The notes: generated by a model not told the origin, from the letters alone. DNA of 64,000 nucleotides from Kuafuiihalomonas sp039024635 (GCA_039024635.1 JBCCQA010000003.1:62001-126000); one strand, 5' to 3'. Shown: positions 9,291 to 19,612, counted from the stretch's first letter. Numbers and translations are program-made.

Positions 9291-9466
9291 TCCTGGTGCA
9301 CTTCCTACGCCCGTCCGAACGGGTTCAGGTTCCAAGGGACTCTCTCAGCCGACGCGCCCCCATGCGCTCTCGGCACCCCCGTGCCCGGCCAGGGCTAGCG
9401 CAGCCGAGCTCGGCCATCAAGCGTTCACCTAGACCCCAAACGCCACGGCTCGCTATCGTGGGACCC

Positions 9467-9970
9467 ATGAGCATGCTGGGCAGCTTTCGCCTGGGTCCTC
9501 TCCAAGGCGCCCTCAAGGCGGCAACTTACGTGCTCTTCTCATTGCCGATTCTCATCCTCAGCCTTGGCTTCATCATGGGGGGATGGGCCCGAAGCCTTTG
9601 GGTGCCCGTCTTCCTCTTGGTTCTCTATCTCGTCGTGTGGCTCGTCTTCCGCCCGCGGGAGCTTCTTTGGGAGCAGGACGACCTTGTGATTCGCTTCCCG
9701 CTCCGAACTCGCCGCATCCCGAAGGCCGACATCGAAAGGGTGGAAGTCTTGAGCAAGCCCGATACCCAGGCGCGACTGGGAAGCGCCGTCCGCTTCGGCG
9801 TCGGCGGCCTGTTCGGCGTCTTCGGTCGGCTGTGGACGAGCCGAGAAGGCTTCGTGGACGTGTACCTGACCCGCTCCGAAGACATCGTGTGGATCCATCG
9901 CCGAGGCGGTCGACCCATTCTCGTGACCCCGGAGACGCCACATGCCTTCGCCGAGGCCTTCTCGAGCTGA
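9467..9970 (+). CDS. Membrane protein with bacterial PH-like domain
   Basis: This 167-residue protein has two hydrophobic helices near the N-terminus (about residues 18-58) followed by a soluble beta-rich domain. That domain begins at RPRELLWEQDDLVIRFPLRTRRIP and ends with PILVTPETPHAFAEAF, a pattern typical of bacterial PH-like (YdbT/bPH) domains. The frame is open upstream to 9224 but that part has no coding look, so the ATG at 9467 is chosen. Function unknown; such proteins sit in the inner membrane. Confidence 0.7.
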   Translation: MSMLGSFRLGPLQGALKAATYVLFSLPILILSLGFIMGGWARSLWVPVFLLVLYLVVWLVFRPRELLWEQDDLVIRFPLRTRRIPKADIERVEVLSKPDTQARLGSAVRFGVGGLFGVFGRLWTSREGFVDVYLTRSEDIVWIHRRGGRPILVTPETPHAFAEAFSS

Positions 9971-10060
9971 TCAAGTGTGACCCGAGGCCTCCACGAGAGG
10001 ATGGACACTCGACGAGGTATCGAGTGCTTGCGCGACGAGTACCGCTCGACTTCTGTATGA

Positions 10061-10336
10061 GAGTGCTTCCCGCCCCGCGCCAAGCAAGCCGCCGTCATTC
10101 ATGAGTTGAAAACAGACCGGGCACGACGTGCCCGAGGGGCTCTGCACGAATCCGTGGAGCCGCCCGACTACTCCGAGGAACTCTTGGAGGCCATGGAAGC
10201 GGTCTGGAGGCCTATCAGGTGACCGACCGTGTGGCCTTCGCCGAGCGGGCGAACGCGATCATCGCCGCGGCCCAGCGCATCTTGCTCGAGGAGTGTGGAG
10301 GTCGACGCAGCGGACTTGCTGGATCAACTGGCCTGA
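10061..10336 (+). pseudogene. Frameshifted remnant of an unidentified gene
   Basis: Three coherent helical protein pieces lie in alternating frames on the plus strand. The first frame reads AKQAAVIHELKTDRARRARG and onward to EPPDYSEELLEAMEAV before a TGA at 10220. The second, one frame over, reads LEAYQVTDRVAFAERANAII and AAAQRILLEE. The third, back in the first frame, reads VEVDAADLLDQLA and a TGA at 10334. Two compensating indels would join them into one alpha-helical protein. No family is recognised and no start is visible. This fills most of the otherwise gene-free stretch 9971-10435. Confidence 0.5.
10118..10134. repeat. 7-bp inverted repeat with 3-base loop
   Basis: CGGGCAC-GAC-GTGCCCG lies inside the first piece of the decayed gene. 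It resembles the other three-base-loop hairpins nearby. Confidence 0.4.
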
Positions 10337-10342
10337 CTCGTG

Positions 10343-10373
10343 GGCAGCATCGCTGCCAGACCTCACCGAGGTC
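10343..10373. repeat. Twin tandem hairpins, each 6-bp stem and 3-base loop
   Basis: GGCAGC-ATC-GCTGCC (10343-10357) is followed after one base by GACCTC-ACC-GAGGTC (10359-10373). The pair lies between the end of the decayed gene and the stop of the convergent reductase gene. It may be a terminator-like structure for either strand. No T run follows. Confidence 0.45.
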
Positions 10374-10435
10374 GTTCGGCATAGCCAGAAACACATGGAC
10401 CTCCCTCCTCACGCCACTGGCTCTCTGCGCGCGCT

Positions 10436-11407
10436 TCAAGGGATTGGGACGACGATACGGCCTCGCACCTGCCCGGCTAGGAGATACTGACAAGCCTGGG
10501 GAATTTGGTCGAACGCGACTTCGGTCTCCAGGGCCTCCAGCGTCGCGACGTCGAGGTGCTCGGCGAGCTGGGCCCAGGCTCGCTCGCGGCGCTCGGCCGG
10601 ACACATGACGGAGTCGACGCCCAGCAGTCGCACGCCCCGAAGGATGAAGGGCGCGACCGAAGCGGGAAGGTCCATGCCTCCGGCCAGGCCGGTGGCGGCG
10701 ATGACCCCGCCGTACTTGGTCATCGAGATCAGGTTGGCGAGGACGGTCGAACCCACGACATCGACGCCGCCGATCCAGCGCTCCTTGCCCAAGGGCCGCA
10801 CCTTGCCTTCGAGCTCGCTCCTGTCCAGGAGCTCCGCCGCACCCAGGGACTCGAGCCACTCTCGGTGAGCCTTGCGACCCGTGACGGCCAAGACCCGATA
10901 GCCCTGCTTGGAGAGAAGATGGATCGCGACCGAGCCGACGCCGCCGGTCGCGCCCGTGACGACCACGTCCCCGTCCGAGGGTCGGATCCCGGCCTCCTTC
11001 AGGGCGAGGACACAGAGGCTGGCCGTATAGCCGGCCGTGCCGATCACCATCGCTTGGCGGGGCGTGAAGGCCGAAGGGATCGGCGTCAACCAATCCACCG
11101 GGACCTTGGTACGCTCACTCCATCCGCCCCAGTGGGTCTCGCTCATGCCCCAGCCGTTCCCGACCACCGGGGTCCCGGCCTTCAGTGGGCCGGCGTCGGC
11201 GCGCAAGGTGCCGCTGAAGTCCAAACCCAACACCATGGGATGACGCCGCACGATGGGCGCCTTGCCGGTCACAGCCAGGGCGTCCTTGTAGTTGACGGTG
11301 GAGAAGGCCACGTCGACCCAGGCGTCACCCTCGACCGCCTCCCAGTCTTGTTCGCTGAGGCTCTTCAGCTCGGGGGGCGCACTTTCGGTCTTGATCCAAG
11401 CTCGCAC
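10436..11407 (-). CDS. AcuI/YhdH-type quinone oxidoreductase (acryloyl-CoA reductase family)
   Basis: Medium-chain dehydrogenase of 323 residues, matching the length of YhdH/AcuI proteins, which reduce acryloyl-CoA with NADPH. The N-terminus AWIKTESAP, the block TVNYKDALAVTGK, and the nucleotide motif VTGATGGVGSVA are characteristic. DSVMCP near the C-terminus is also typical of this branch. Zinc ligands are absent, as expected. The open frame runs upstream to 11563 over the ammonium transporter gene, so the GTG at 11407, ten bases after the amt stop, is chosen. The two genes probably share a transcript. Confidence 0.85.
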   Translation of the reverse strand: MRAWIKTESAPPELKSLSEQDWEAVEGDAWVDVAFSTVNYKDALAVTGKAPIVRRHPMVLGLDFSGTLRADAGPLKAGTPVVGNGWGMSETHWGGWSERTKVPVDWLTPIPSAFTPRQAMVIGTAGYTASLCVLALKEAGIRPSDGDVVVTGATGGVGSVAIHLLSKQGYRVLAVTGRKAHREWLESLGAAELLDRSELEGKVRPLGKERWIGGVDVVGSTVLANLISMTKYGGVIAATGLAGGMDLPASVAPFILRGVRLLGVDSVMCPAERRERAWAQLAEHLDVATLEALETEVAFDQIPQACQYLLAGQVRGRIVVPIP

Positions 11408-11417
11408 CCGAGTGGAC

Positions 11418-12797
11418 CTACTGGTCGGTGGCGGTCTCCGCCAAGGGGGCGCTGGGCTGAGGCTGCGTCGCCGGTGCCTCGGCGGCCGGCATGTCCCGAC
11501 GCCCTGCGTCAGAAGCATAGGCCCGCATGCGCATCTCGGACATGTCGAGACCCTCCCACTCATGGTCCGGATCGACCCGCAGGCCCACGGTCGCCTTCAG
11601 AAGGAACCAGGTCCCGCTCGCGGCGGCGGCTACGAAAGCGCCCACGACCAAAACCCCGACCAGCTGCGCACCCAGAAGACCCGCGCCCCCTCCGTACAGG
11701 AGCCCATCTCCGACGTCGGCCACGAAGCGGGCTTCGGCGAAGAGTCCGACGGCGAGGGTCCCCCAGATCCCGTTCAGTAGGTGAACCGGGATGGCGCCCA
11801 CGGGATCGTCGATGCGGAGCCGATCCAGGCCGTAGATCCCCGCGACCACCAGGCCTCCGGCCACGAGACCGATGAAGACCGAGGACACCGCCGATACGAA
11901 AGCGCATCCGGCAGTGATGCCGACCAAGCCCGCCAGACAGCCATTGACCATCATCGTCAGGTCGAAGGTCTTGCTCACGCTGTAGCCGGCGATGGTGGCG
12001 CCCGCGACGCCAGCCATGGAGGCGAGAAGCGTTGTGGTGGCGATGTGGGCAATGGCCACCGGATCCGCGGCCATGGTCGAGCCGGCGTTGAAGCCGAACC
12101 ATCCCAGCCACAGGATGAAGCCCCCGGCGGTTGCGAGGGCCAGGTTGTGGCCCGGAAGCGCGGTGATCCGGCCATCCTTCCCGAAGCGTCCCATGCGAGG
12201 CCCGACGAGAAGCGCGCCGGTCAGCGCTCCCCAGCCGCCGACGGCATGGACCTGGGTGCTTCCGGCAAAGTCCCAAAAGCCAAAGCTGGCCAGCCATCCA
12301 CCGCCCCAGATCCAGTGGCCGGTGATGGGATAGACCACGGCCACCAAGACGGCCGAGAAGGCCAAATAGGCCTCAAAGCGAATGCGCTCCGCTACCGCCC
12401 CCGAGACGATGGAGGCCGCGGCCATGGCAAAGCAGGCCTGAAAGAAGAACTTGGCCTCCAGTGGGATCCCCGCCCAGCTCAAAGAACCGAAGATCCCGGC
12501 GTAAGCCTCGTTCACGGCCGGACTGTTGTCGGTGCCCGCCAAGAAGAAGCCTCCCATGCCCACTACCGAGCTCCCGTCGGCAAACATCAAACCGAAGCCC
12601 AAAGCGAAGAAGGCGAGTCCGGCGATGGAGGCGACGGCGAAGTTCTTGGTTAGGACGCTGACGGCGTTCTTGGCGCGACAAAACCCGGTCTCCAGCAGGC
12701 CGAAGCCCGCGTTCATGAAGAAGACCAGTACGCCCGCCAGGACGACCCAGACAGTGTCGAGCGCGACCTGCGTGTCCACGAGGCGCAGGTTGGCCAA
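11418..12797 (-). CDS. amt: Ammonium transporter, Amt family
   Basis: Inner-membrane ammonium channel of 459 residues with about eleven hydrophobic helices. Family blocks visible include FFMNAGFGLLETGFCRAKN, GSTQVHAVGGWGAL and GWFGFNAGST. The C-terminal cytoplasmic tail contains GLDMSEMRMRAYA, and ends in a low-complexity Pro/Ala segment. The start is a TTG at 12797; a GTG six codons further in is an alternative. A PII gene (glnK), the usual partner, is not next to it. Instead the AcuI-type reductase follows ten bases later. Confidence 0.93.
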   Translation of the reverse strand: MANLRLVDTQVALDTVWVVLAGVLVFFMNAGFGLLETGFCRAKNAVSVLTKNFAVASIAGLAFFALGFGLMFADGSSVVGMGGFFLAGTDNSPAVNEAYAGIFGSLSWAGIPLEAKFFFQACFAMAAASIVSGAVAERIRFEAYLAFSAVLVAVVYPITGHWIWGGGWLASFGFWDFAGSTQVHAVGGWGALTGALLVGPRMGRFGKDGRITALPGHNLALATAGGFILWLGWFGFNAGSTMAADPVAIAHIATTTLLASMAGVAGATIAGYSVSKTFDLTMMVNGCLAGLVGITAGCAFVSAVSSVFIGLVAGGLVVAGIYGLDRLRIDDPVGAIPVHLLNGIWGTLAVGLFAEARFVADVGDGLLYGGGAGLLGAQLVGVLVVGAFVAAAASGTWFLLKATVGLRVDPDHEWEGLDMSEMRMRAYASDAGRRDMPAAEAPATQPQPSAPLAETATDQ

Positions 12798-12850
12798 TGC
12801 CGCACCGCATCGGCCAACTAAAATTGCGGCGTCTGGTCTAAATTCCCGCC
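12798..12850. promoter_or_regulatory. AT-enriched divergent promoter region
   Basis: The 53 bases between the divergent amt and sensor kinase genes include two locally AT-rich stretches, AACTAAAATTG and GTCTAAATT. Against the GC-rich background these are plausible -10 regions for the two strands. No convincing -35 element is seen. Confidence 0.25.
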
Positions 12851-14245
12851 GTGGCCCTCAGAACTCAGCTCTTGATGGCCGTGGTCGGTCCCGCCCTCTT
12901 GGTCCTAGTCGGCGTCCTGTGGATGGTGGACGTTTCCAGCCAGGCCGCCCTAGAGGCCTCTCTGGGGCGTCGTTTGGTCTCGGTTGCCCAGGGCGCCGCC
13001 GCCCTGATCCCGGGACGAGTGGTGCTTCTGGGTGAAGGTGACGACGAGCGACGTACGGCACGCAGCGCCCGTAAGAAACTGGCCGACCTCGCGGCGGCGG
13101 CCGGCGTGCCCCGGCTCGTCGTGGCCACCGAACGGGGGGTCGTCGTCGACTCCTCGCAAGCCCGGCGGATCGGCGAACCCTATCTGCGGGCAGCAGTCGA
13201 CGCCTTCGAACTGAGCCAAGTCGAAGGGGGCGAAGGGGTGGCCTCTCTCCTCTTCGAAGGAGCCGACGGTCGTCCCCACAAGACGGGGTACGCGCCCTTT
13301 CTCCACGAAGGCGAGATCGCCGGCTACGTAGCGGCCATGGCGCCCGCGGACTACACCCAGGCCTTGGGCCGACTACGAACTAGGCTCCTTGGGGGGGCTG
13401 GCTTGGGCTTGGCCGTATTGGTCGTCCTGGCTCTCACCGTCGCCCGCTGGATGTCGGTCCCGCTCTCCCGACTGGCCCGGGCCGCCCGCCGGATCGGCGA
13501 GGGTGAGCTCGAGACAAGGGTCGCGGTCGAGGGTCCCCGGGAGGCCCAGGTCTTGGCAACGACCATGAACCGCATGAGCGAGGCTTTGCGGGCCCGCGAT
13601 CTCCGGCTTCAGATGATGCTCTCCGGCATCGCGCACGAGGTTCGAAATCCGTTAGGAGGGATCGAGCTCTTCGGGGGCCTTCTGCACGAGGACCTGGAGA
13701 TAGGCGATCCTCGCAGAGGTCACGTCGAGCGGATCTTGTCCGAACTTCGGACCCTCTCGAAGGTGGTGAACGACTTCCTGGAGTACGCGAGGGAGCGACC
13801 GCCCGAGCTCGAGACCCACTCGGCGGTCGCGCTTCTGCGAGATGCTTGGGAGATGACCGCCTCCGAGGCTCCGTTCCAGCTCGAAGATCACAGCGAAGTA
13901 GGCATGGTCGTGGTGGACGGCGACCGGATGCGGCGGGCGCTCATGAACCTCCTGCAGAACGGCGCCCAGGCCGCGGCGGGGGGCCAGGTCCGAGCGACGG
14001 TCGAAGACCGAGACCAGGAACTCCTGCTGACCATCGAAGATGCCGGACCCGGCATCCCGGCCGACATCAGGTCTCAGATTTTCGAGCCCTTCTTCACCAC
14101 GCGTCAAAAAGGGACGGGTCTCGGTTTGGCCCTGGTGAACAAGACGGTGAACGAGGTCGGGGGCCAGGTCGAGCTGGGCGAGTCTTCTCGTCTCGGCGGC
14201 GCACGCTTCGAAATTCGGCTCCCGAAGTCCGCAGGCTCTCGGTAG
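12851..14245 (+). CDS. Membrane sensor histidine kinase with HAMP domain
   Basis: Sensor kinase of 464 residues. TM helices are at about 7-27 and 181-200, bracketing a periplasmic sensing region of about 150 residues. A HAMP domain (about 198-250) leads to the phospho-acceptor His262 in GIAHEVRNPLGG. The ATPase domain shows the N box (NLLQNGAQAA), DAGPGIP and GTGLGLALV. It starts at GTG and lies 9 bases upstream of its response regulator, so the two form a cognate pair. The stimulus is unknown. Confidence 0.93.
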   Translation: MALRTQLLMAVVGPALLVLVGVLWMVDVSSQAALEASLGRRLVSVAQGAAALIPGRVVLLGEGDDERRTARSARKKLADLAAAAGVPRLVVATERGVVVDSSQARRIGEPYLRAAVDAFELSQVEGGEGVASLLFEGADGRPHKTGYAPFLHEGEIAGYVAAMAPADYTQALGRLRTRLLGGAGLGLAVLVVLALTVARWMSVPLSRLARAARRIGEGELETRVAVEGPREAQVLATTMNRMSEALRARDLRLQMMLSGIAHEVRNPLGGIELFGGLLHEDLEIGDPRRGHVERILSELRTLSKVVNDFLEYARERPPELETHSAVALLRDAWEMTASEAPFQLEDHSEVGMVVVDGDRMRRALMNLLQNGAQAAAGGQVRATVEDRDQELLLTIEDAGPGIPADIRSQIFEPFFTTRQKGTGLGLALVNKTVNEVGGQVELGESSRLGGARFEIRLPKSAGSR

Positions 14246-14254
14246 TCTCTGTGC

Positions 14255-15685
<1,431 letters not shown>

Positions 15686-15820
15686 GAGGTTCGAATTTCC
15701 GCCGGCGCCCGAGGTGGGATACGGACCGCCGAAAAGGCCTTGGAAGGACCCATGCGTGGGGCTGGACCCTCTCCGGAGGGATCTTGGCCGGGTTCGAAGC
15801 GCAACGAGTCCTTTGCGCCG

Positions 15821-15840
15821 TCGGTATGGGCGTTGCATTC
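15821..15840 (+). promoter_or_regulatory. Weak sigma-54-like (-24/-12) sequence
   Basis: GG at 15823-15824 and GC at 15835-15836 are exactly ten bases apart, and the -12 part reads TTGCAT. The -24 part (CGGTAT) matches the TGGCAC consensus only at GG. It lies directly upstream of the coiled-coil secreted gene and just after the gene for a sigma-54 activator. Confidence 0.2.
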
Positions 15841-15853
15841 TAGATGGCCTCTG

Positions 15854-17026
15854 GTGTTTCGACGCGTCGCCATAGCCGGCCTGGTCTTGATGACTGGGGC
15901 CGCCAGCGCCAGCGAGGGCGTGGAGAATTGGCTGCGGCGCTGTGAAGCTCGGGTCGAGTCGGTCCGCAAGCTCGAGGCTCGATTGGCCCAGCTGTTCGAC
16001 GCTCAACGGAGCCTTCAAGACGACATCACTGCTCGCAAGGCGGCCCGGGACGGCGGCGGGCCCGAGCTCCGCGCCCTGCTGGAGAGCTCCCTTCGCTTGG
16101 AGGCCGAGCTGGAAGCGGGCCTCGACCAGCGGGACACGCTCCGCAAGCTCGCAGCGCAAGACTGCGACCGGGGTATCGAGCGGGCGCGGAACGAGCTCCG
16201 TCGCCTCCAGCCTCTCCTCCGGACCGGACCCTTGAAGGAACGACGGGCGGCAGCTCGAAGCATTCAGGGGCTTCGGTCCCAGCTGTCTTCCCTCGACGAA
16301 TTCCGGCGGGTCTTGTCCCCGCCCGAAGATCAGGTGGGCCTCGCTTGGAGTGACCTTCCCCTGGAGGTCGACCCCCTGGATGGTCCCGAAGACCTAGAGG
16401 GCAAGGCCGACTTCGTGGAGGACGCCCGGGATCGGCTCCGAGAAAAGCGGGCTCTTCTCGCAGAGCTCTACGTCCAGTCTCGTCAGGCCAAGGCCCTCCG
16501 CCGAGCAGCTCGGGACTTCGTGACCGACATTCAGATCTTCGACGAATCGGCGCGAAGCCCCCAGAGTGCCCAGGCCACGACCAACACCCGAAACGAGCAG
16601 ACCGGCGGCGGCGGTGGAGACGCGTCCGCCGACGACAACTTCACCGATGGCCCCGGCGCCCCGAGCCCAGTGGGGGGCAGCGAAGACGGGATCCCCAGTA
16701 CGCCTACGAATGGGCGAGAGGCGGTCGGAGGCCTGGATGGCTTCGAGGGCGAGGGCGGCGTAATCCCGCCCTCTTTCATTCTCGAACCGGGGGCGACACC
16801 TCCACCCAGCGAGACGCCCTCGGATGGCGGCAGCAACCTCAGCTCTGGCGTGTCTCCGAGCTTCCTTCTCAACCTCCGCGTCGACCAGCTCGAGGACCGT
16901 AAGCTCGACTTGCGCACCCTCGAGAAGCTGCTCGAAGACATGGCCCGCCTCGACGAGGTCCTGGCGGCCAAGGCGGTCGAGATGCGCATGAAGGCCAAGG
17001 AGCTCGGCCGCATCGACCGGCCGTGA
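15854..17026 (+). CDS. Exported coiled-coil protein with Gly/Pro-rich linker
   Basis: About 390 residues with a signal peptide (RRVAIAGLVLMTGAASA). A long charged helical region follows (about 20-220), likely coiled coil. Then comes a Gly/Pro/Ser-rich linker (about 225-335) and a final helical segment rich in Leu, Glu and Arg. No catalytic motif is seen. The frame is open upstream to 15740, but the GTG at 15854 places the signal peptide at the N-terminus; no clear ribosome site supports either choice. The stop overlaps the barrel gene as GTGA, so the two products likely act together in the periplasm and outer membrane. Confidence 0.65.
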   Translation: MFRRVAIAGLVLMTGAASASEGVENWLRRCEARVESVRKLEARLAQLFDAQRSLQDDITARKAARDGGGPELRALLESSLRLEAELEAGLDQRDTLRKLAAQDCDRGIERARNELRRLQPLLRTGPLKERRAAARSIQGLRSQLSSLDEFRRVLSPPEDQVGLAWSDLPLEVDPLDGPEDLEGKADFVEDARDRLREKRALLAELYVQSRQAKALRRAARDFVTDIQIFDESARSPQSAQATTNTRNEQTGGGGGDASADDNFTDGPGAPSPVGGSEDGIPSTPTNGREAVGGLDGFEGEGGVIPPSFILEPGATPPPSETPSDGGSNLSSGVSPSFLLNLRVDQLEDRKLDLRTLEKLLEDMARLDEVLAAKAVEMRMKAKELGRIDRP

Positions 17027-18201
17027 GGCGACTCCTCCTCGTCCTTCTCTTTTCTTGCGTCGCCGAACAGGCCGGGGCCGAGGCCGATGGTTCGGTCCGA
17101 GCCAGCTTCGGAGGGGAGTACGACAGCAATGCCCGGCGAGAACCTCGCCTGGCCGACGAGGGCCCTTACGTCGACGACGGCCTCCTCCGCTTCACCGGGG
17201 AGGCCCGGGGGCGAGTTCGACAAGGGCCTTGGTCGGGCCGAGGAAGCCTCCTCCTCGGCGCCAAGCGATTCGTCGGTGAAACCTCCGAAGACCTCTTGGC
17301 CTATCGACTGTCCCTGGGCGGCCGCCGTCAGTTCGGACCTTGGTACGTCGACTTGGAAGGCGGCCACCGGCTGAGCCGGGTCCGCCGCGGCGTGCGGGAC
17401 TACGCCTGGAGCACGACCGACCTCAGCTTCGGGCGCCGTTTCGGGGACCGACTGCAACTCGGACTGCGGGGCTCGCTGTGGCGCTACGCTTTCGACGCGG
17501 TCCCTAGCCTGAGCTACGTGAGCCCCCGCGTGGAACTGGAGGCGCTCGTTCGGCTAGGAAAGGGCTACACCCTCTCCAATACTCTGGGCGCCAACCTGGA
17601 GAGCTTCGACGACTTCGGTCGGGAGCACACCGAGTGGCAGGTTCAAACCCAGGTCCAATACGGCGGTCCGTGGCTTTGGGGACTGACCTACTTCGGCCGC
17701 TTCCAGGACTCGAACGTGCGACTTCGGCTCGAAGATGACGTCCTTCGCGTCGGACCCGGCAGCGAAATCGGAGAAGCGTCGGGCGACGTGAAACCGGAAG
17801 ACGTCGCCCGGCACAAGGTCACGGCCTTCGTTTCATTTGGCCTTCCTTGGCGACTGTTCGTGACCGCCTCCGCCTCCCTGCTCTTCAACAGGAACGACTC
17901 CATCGACCAGATCAATGCCCTCATCGACGAGCTGGAGAACACGCCTGGAGATGAAGACGTGCAGGACCGGCTGAGGGCATCGATTGACGGCCTGGCCAGC
18001 TTTGCCGACCCCGCCAACTTCGACGAGAACCAGAACCAGCTCCAGGTGCAGATCCGGAGAGCCTTCAGCGACAGTCTGTCGGTGGAGGTGCGATATGCAA
18101 TTTTTTCTGATCTTTTTGGTTCGGCCGAAGACATCGAATTCCTGCGTCAAACCGTCTTCATTGGAGTCACCGGCTACCTGGAGGGGGGCTCGGGCGATTG
18201 A
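17023..18201 (+). CDS. Outer-membrane beta-barrel protein
   Basis: This 392-residue protein has a signal peptide (LLLVLLFSCVAEQAGA) followed by alternating polar/hydrophobic strands. Examples are VRASFGGEYDSNAR and LQLGLRGSLWRYAF. The strand pattern continues to a C-terminal strand, as in beta-barrel outer-membrane proteins. One helical insertion lies around residues 290-325 (IDQINALIDELEN). The pattern resembles the TonB-independent barrels often called surface assembly or DUF560-like, but no exact family can be named. It is translated by overlap from the coiled-coil gene. Confidence 0.7.
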   Translation: MRRLLLVLLFSCVAEQAGAEADGSVRASFGGEYDSNARREPRLADEGPYVDDGLLRFTGEARGRVRQGPWSGRGSLLLGAKRFVGETSEDLLAYRLSLGGRRQFGPWYVDLEGGHRLSRVRRGVRDYAWSTTDLSFGRRFGDRLQLGLRGSLWRYAFDAVPSLSYVSPRVELEALVRLGKGYTLSNTLGANLESFDDFGREHTEWQVQTQVQYGGPWLWGLTYFGRFQDSNVRLRLEDDVLRVGPGSEIGEASGDVKPEDVARHKVTAFVSFGLPWRLFVTASASLLFNRNDSIDQINALIDELENTPGDEDVQDRLRASIDGLASFADPANFDENQNQLQVQIRRAFSDSLSVEVRYAIFSDLFGSAEDIEFLRQTVFIGVTGYLEGGSGD

Positions 18202-18232
18202 ACCCCCCCGACCGCTGAGCAAGACTGAGGAC

Positions 18233-18640
18233 GTGAGCAACGACCTGCGCGCCGAGCGACACCACGTGGAGCTGAAGCTCGTCTACGACGACGGCAGCAG
18301 CTTCTCGACGGGGCGGGTTCGGGACGTCTCTGACACTGGCTTGTTCTTGGAGACGGCGGAGCCCCTACCCAAAGGCACCATCATCAAGCTCTTCCCCCTC
18401 AACCCCGAGGCGGGAGAGATCTTCGAGATCGAAGCCGAGGTCATGCGGATAGAGGCCGACGATGAAGACGCTTCCACCCTGGGCGGAATGGGTCTTCATT
18501 TCATGCACAAAGAAGACGAGGCCCCAGTGCATCTTCTGATCGAGGCCTTGGAGAAGCAGAAAGACCAGACCGTCAAAGACCCGTTTCTCGGGATTCGGGT
18601 GCCCTTGACACAAGACCAGGCCCAGGGCGGCGACGCCTGA
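18233..18640 (+). CDS. PilZ-domain protein
   Basis: This 135-residue cytoplasmic protein has a PilZ fold: RAERHHVELKL, then RVRDVSDTGLFLET, then GGMGLHFM. PilZ domains bind cyclic di-GMP through an RxxxR motif and a D/NxSxxG motif. Here DVSDTG is present but the arginine motif is RxxR with one residue too few, so binding is uncertain. The GTG at 18233 is preceded by GAGG at a tight two-base spacing. It follows the barrel gene by 31 bases and probably belongs to that transcript. Confidence 0.75.
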   Translation: MSNDLRAERHHVELKLVYDDGSSFSTGRVRDVSDTGLFLETAEPLPKGTIIKLFPLNPEAGEIFEIEAEVMRIEADDEDASTLGGMGLHFMHKEDEAPVHLLIEALEKQKDQTVKDPFLGIRVPLTQDQAQGGDA

Positions 18641-18652
18641 GGGCGACCTCGC

Positions 18653-19021
18653 TCAGGTGCTGAAGCTCGAGCCGCAGCCGCAGGTGGTGCTGGCGCCCGG
18701 GTTGTTGAACTTGAAGCCCGACCCCTGGATGCCCATGACGTAGTCGATGGAGGTCCCCTCCAAGTGCATGGCGGAGATCGGGTCGACGAACACCCGAAGC
18801 TCGTCGAAGACCATCTCGAAGTCCCCGAACTTGGGCTCGTTGTCGAAGTCCAAGCCGTACTGGAAGCCTGAGCAGCCTCCGCCCTGTACGAAGATCCGCA
18901 GACCGTACGTGTCATCGAACTTCTCGGCCACGATGGCCTCCTTCACCATTTCGATGGCTTTGGGGGTCAGCTCGACGGGCGGCTCCTCGTTCGGACCGAG
19001 CAGGACGTGTGCGGTGCTCAT
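18653..19021 (-). CDS. erpA: A-type iron-sulfur cluster carrier
   Basis: A 122-residue A-type carrier that delivers Fe-S clusters to target enzymes. The three conserved cysteines are in GGGCSGFQYG and in the C-terminal TCGCGSSF. LTPKAIEMVKE and FVDPISAMHLEG are also family blocks. The longer open frame to 19543 is not coding; the ATG at 19021 gives the normal length. ErpA and IscA are hard to separate by eye, and no isc or suf genes are adjacent. Confidence 0.9.
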   Translation of the reverse strand: MSTAHVLLGPNEEPPVELTPKAIEMVKEAIVAEKFDDTYGLRIFVQGGGCSGFQYGLDFDNEPKFGDFEMVFDELRVFVDPISAMHLEGTSIDYVMGIQGSGFKFNNPGASTTCGCGSSFST

Positions 19022-19096
19022 CGGCAAAATCCTAGCATCGCCGGTCCTGGGGTAAAGACGATTCGCTTTCCGGGCCCGCCTAGGAGATGGGAGGCC

Positions 19097-19573
19097 GTGG
19101 CTCGGTTCCACCAGTCCTTCCGTGTGGGTGCCCCGATCGAGGCCGTACGGGCATTTCACGCCAGCCCAGCAGCCCTGAAAGCCCTGACGCCCCCACCCGT
19201 CATCGTCCAGCTCCATCGCTTCGGCGAAATGAGGGAGGGCATGGAGGCCGAATTCACCCTGTGGTTGGGGCCCCTTCCCATCCGCTGGACCGCCAGGCAC
19301 GAAAACGTGGGGCCCGAGGGTTTCGACGACGTCTTGGTGGAGGGCCCCATGGCGGCCTGGCGGCACCAGCACCGCTTCTGGGAAGAGCCCGATGGTGCTT
19401 CTCGGGTGGAGGACACCATCGACTACGCCCACCCTCCCGGATGGGCAGGCCTTTGGACCCGACTGATGTTCGGCGCCCTCGCTCTTCGCGGAACCTTCTT
19501 CTACCGACAGCTCGCCACCCGCAGGGGCGTTCGGCGACTGCAAGAAGACTTACAGAACCGTCAAGTTCGATAG
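19097..19573 (+). CDS. SRPBCC/polyketide-cyclase-like protein
   Basis: A 158-residue protein with the START/SRPBCC pattern. It begins ARFHQSFRVGAPIEAVRAFH, has a central GMEAEFTLWLGPLPIRWTARH strand pair, and ends with a long C-terminal helix. These small helix-grip folds bind hydrophobic ligands. The GTG at 19097 follows GGGAGG closely. It is divergent from erpA with 75 bases between starts. The function is not predictable. Confidence 0.7.
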   Translation: MARFHQSFRVGAPIEAVRAFHASPAALKALTPPPVIVQLHRFGEMREGMEAEFTLWLGPLPIRWTARHENVGPEGFDDVLVEGPMAAWRHQHRFWEEPDGASRVEDTIDYAHPPGWAGLWTRLMFGALALRGTFFYRQLATRRGVRRLQEDLQNRQVR

Positions 19574-19612
19574 CAGGGGTCGACTTCGGGCACCCGATGC
19601 TAGCGTCCCTTC

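Noticed and set aside
10128..10608. Two overlapping plus-strand frames of 120 and 129 codons
   Set aside because: Their text is coherent only in parts and switches frame, so they are treated as a decayed gene and not as intact CDSs.
10505..11875. 456-codon plus-strand frame
   Set aside because: Antisense to the reductase and ammonium transporter, with no recognisable domain.
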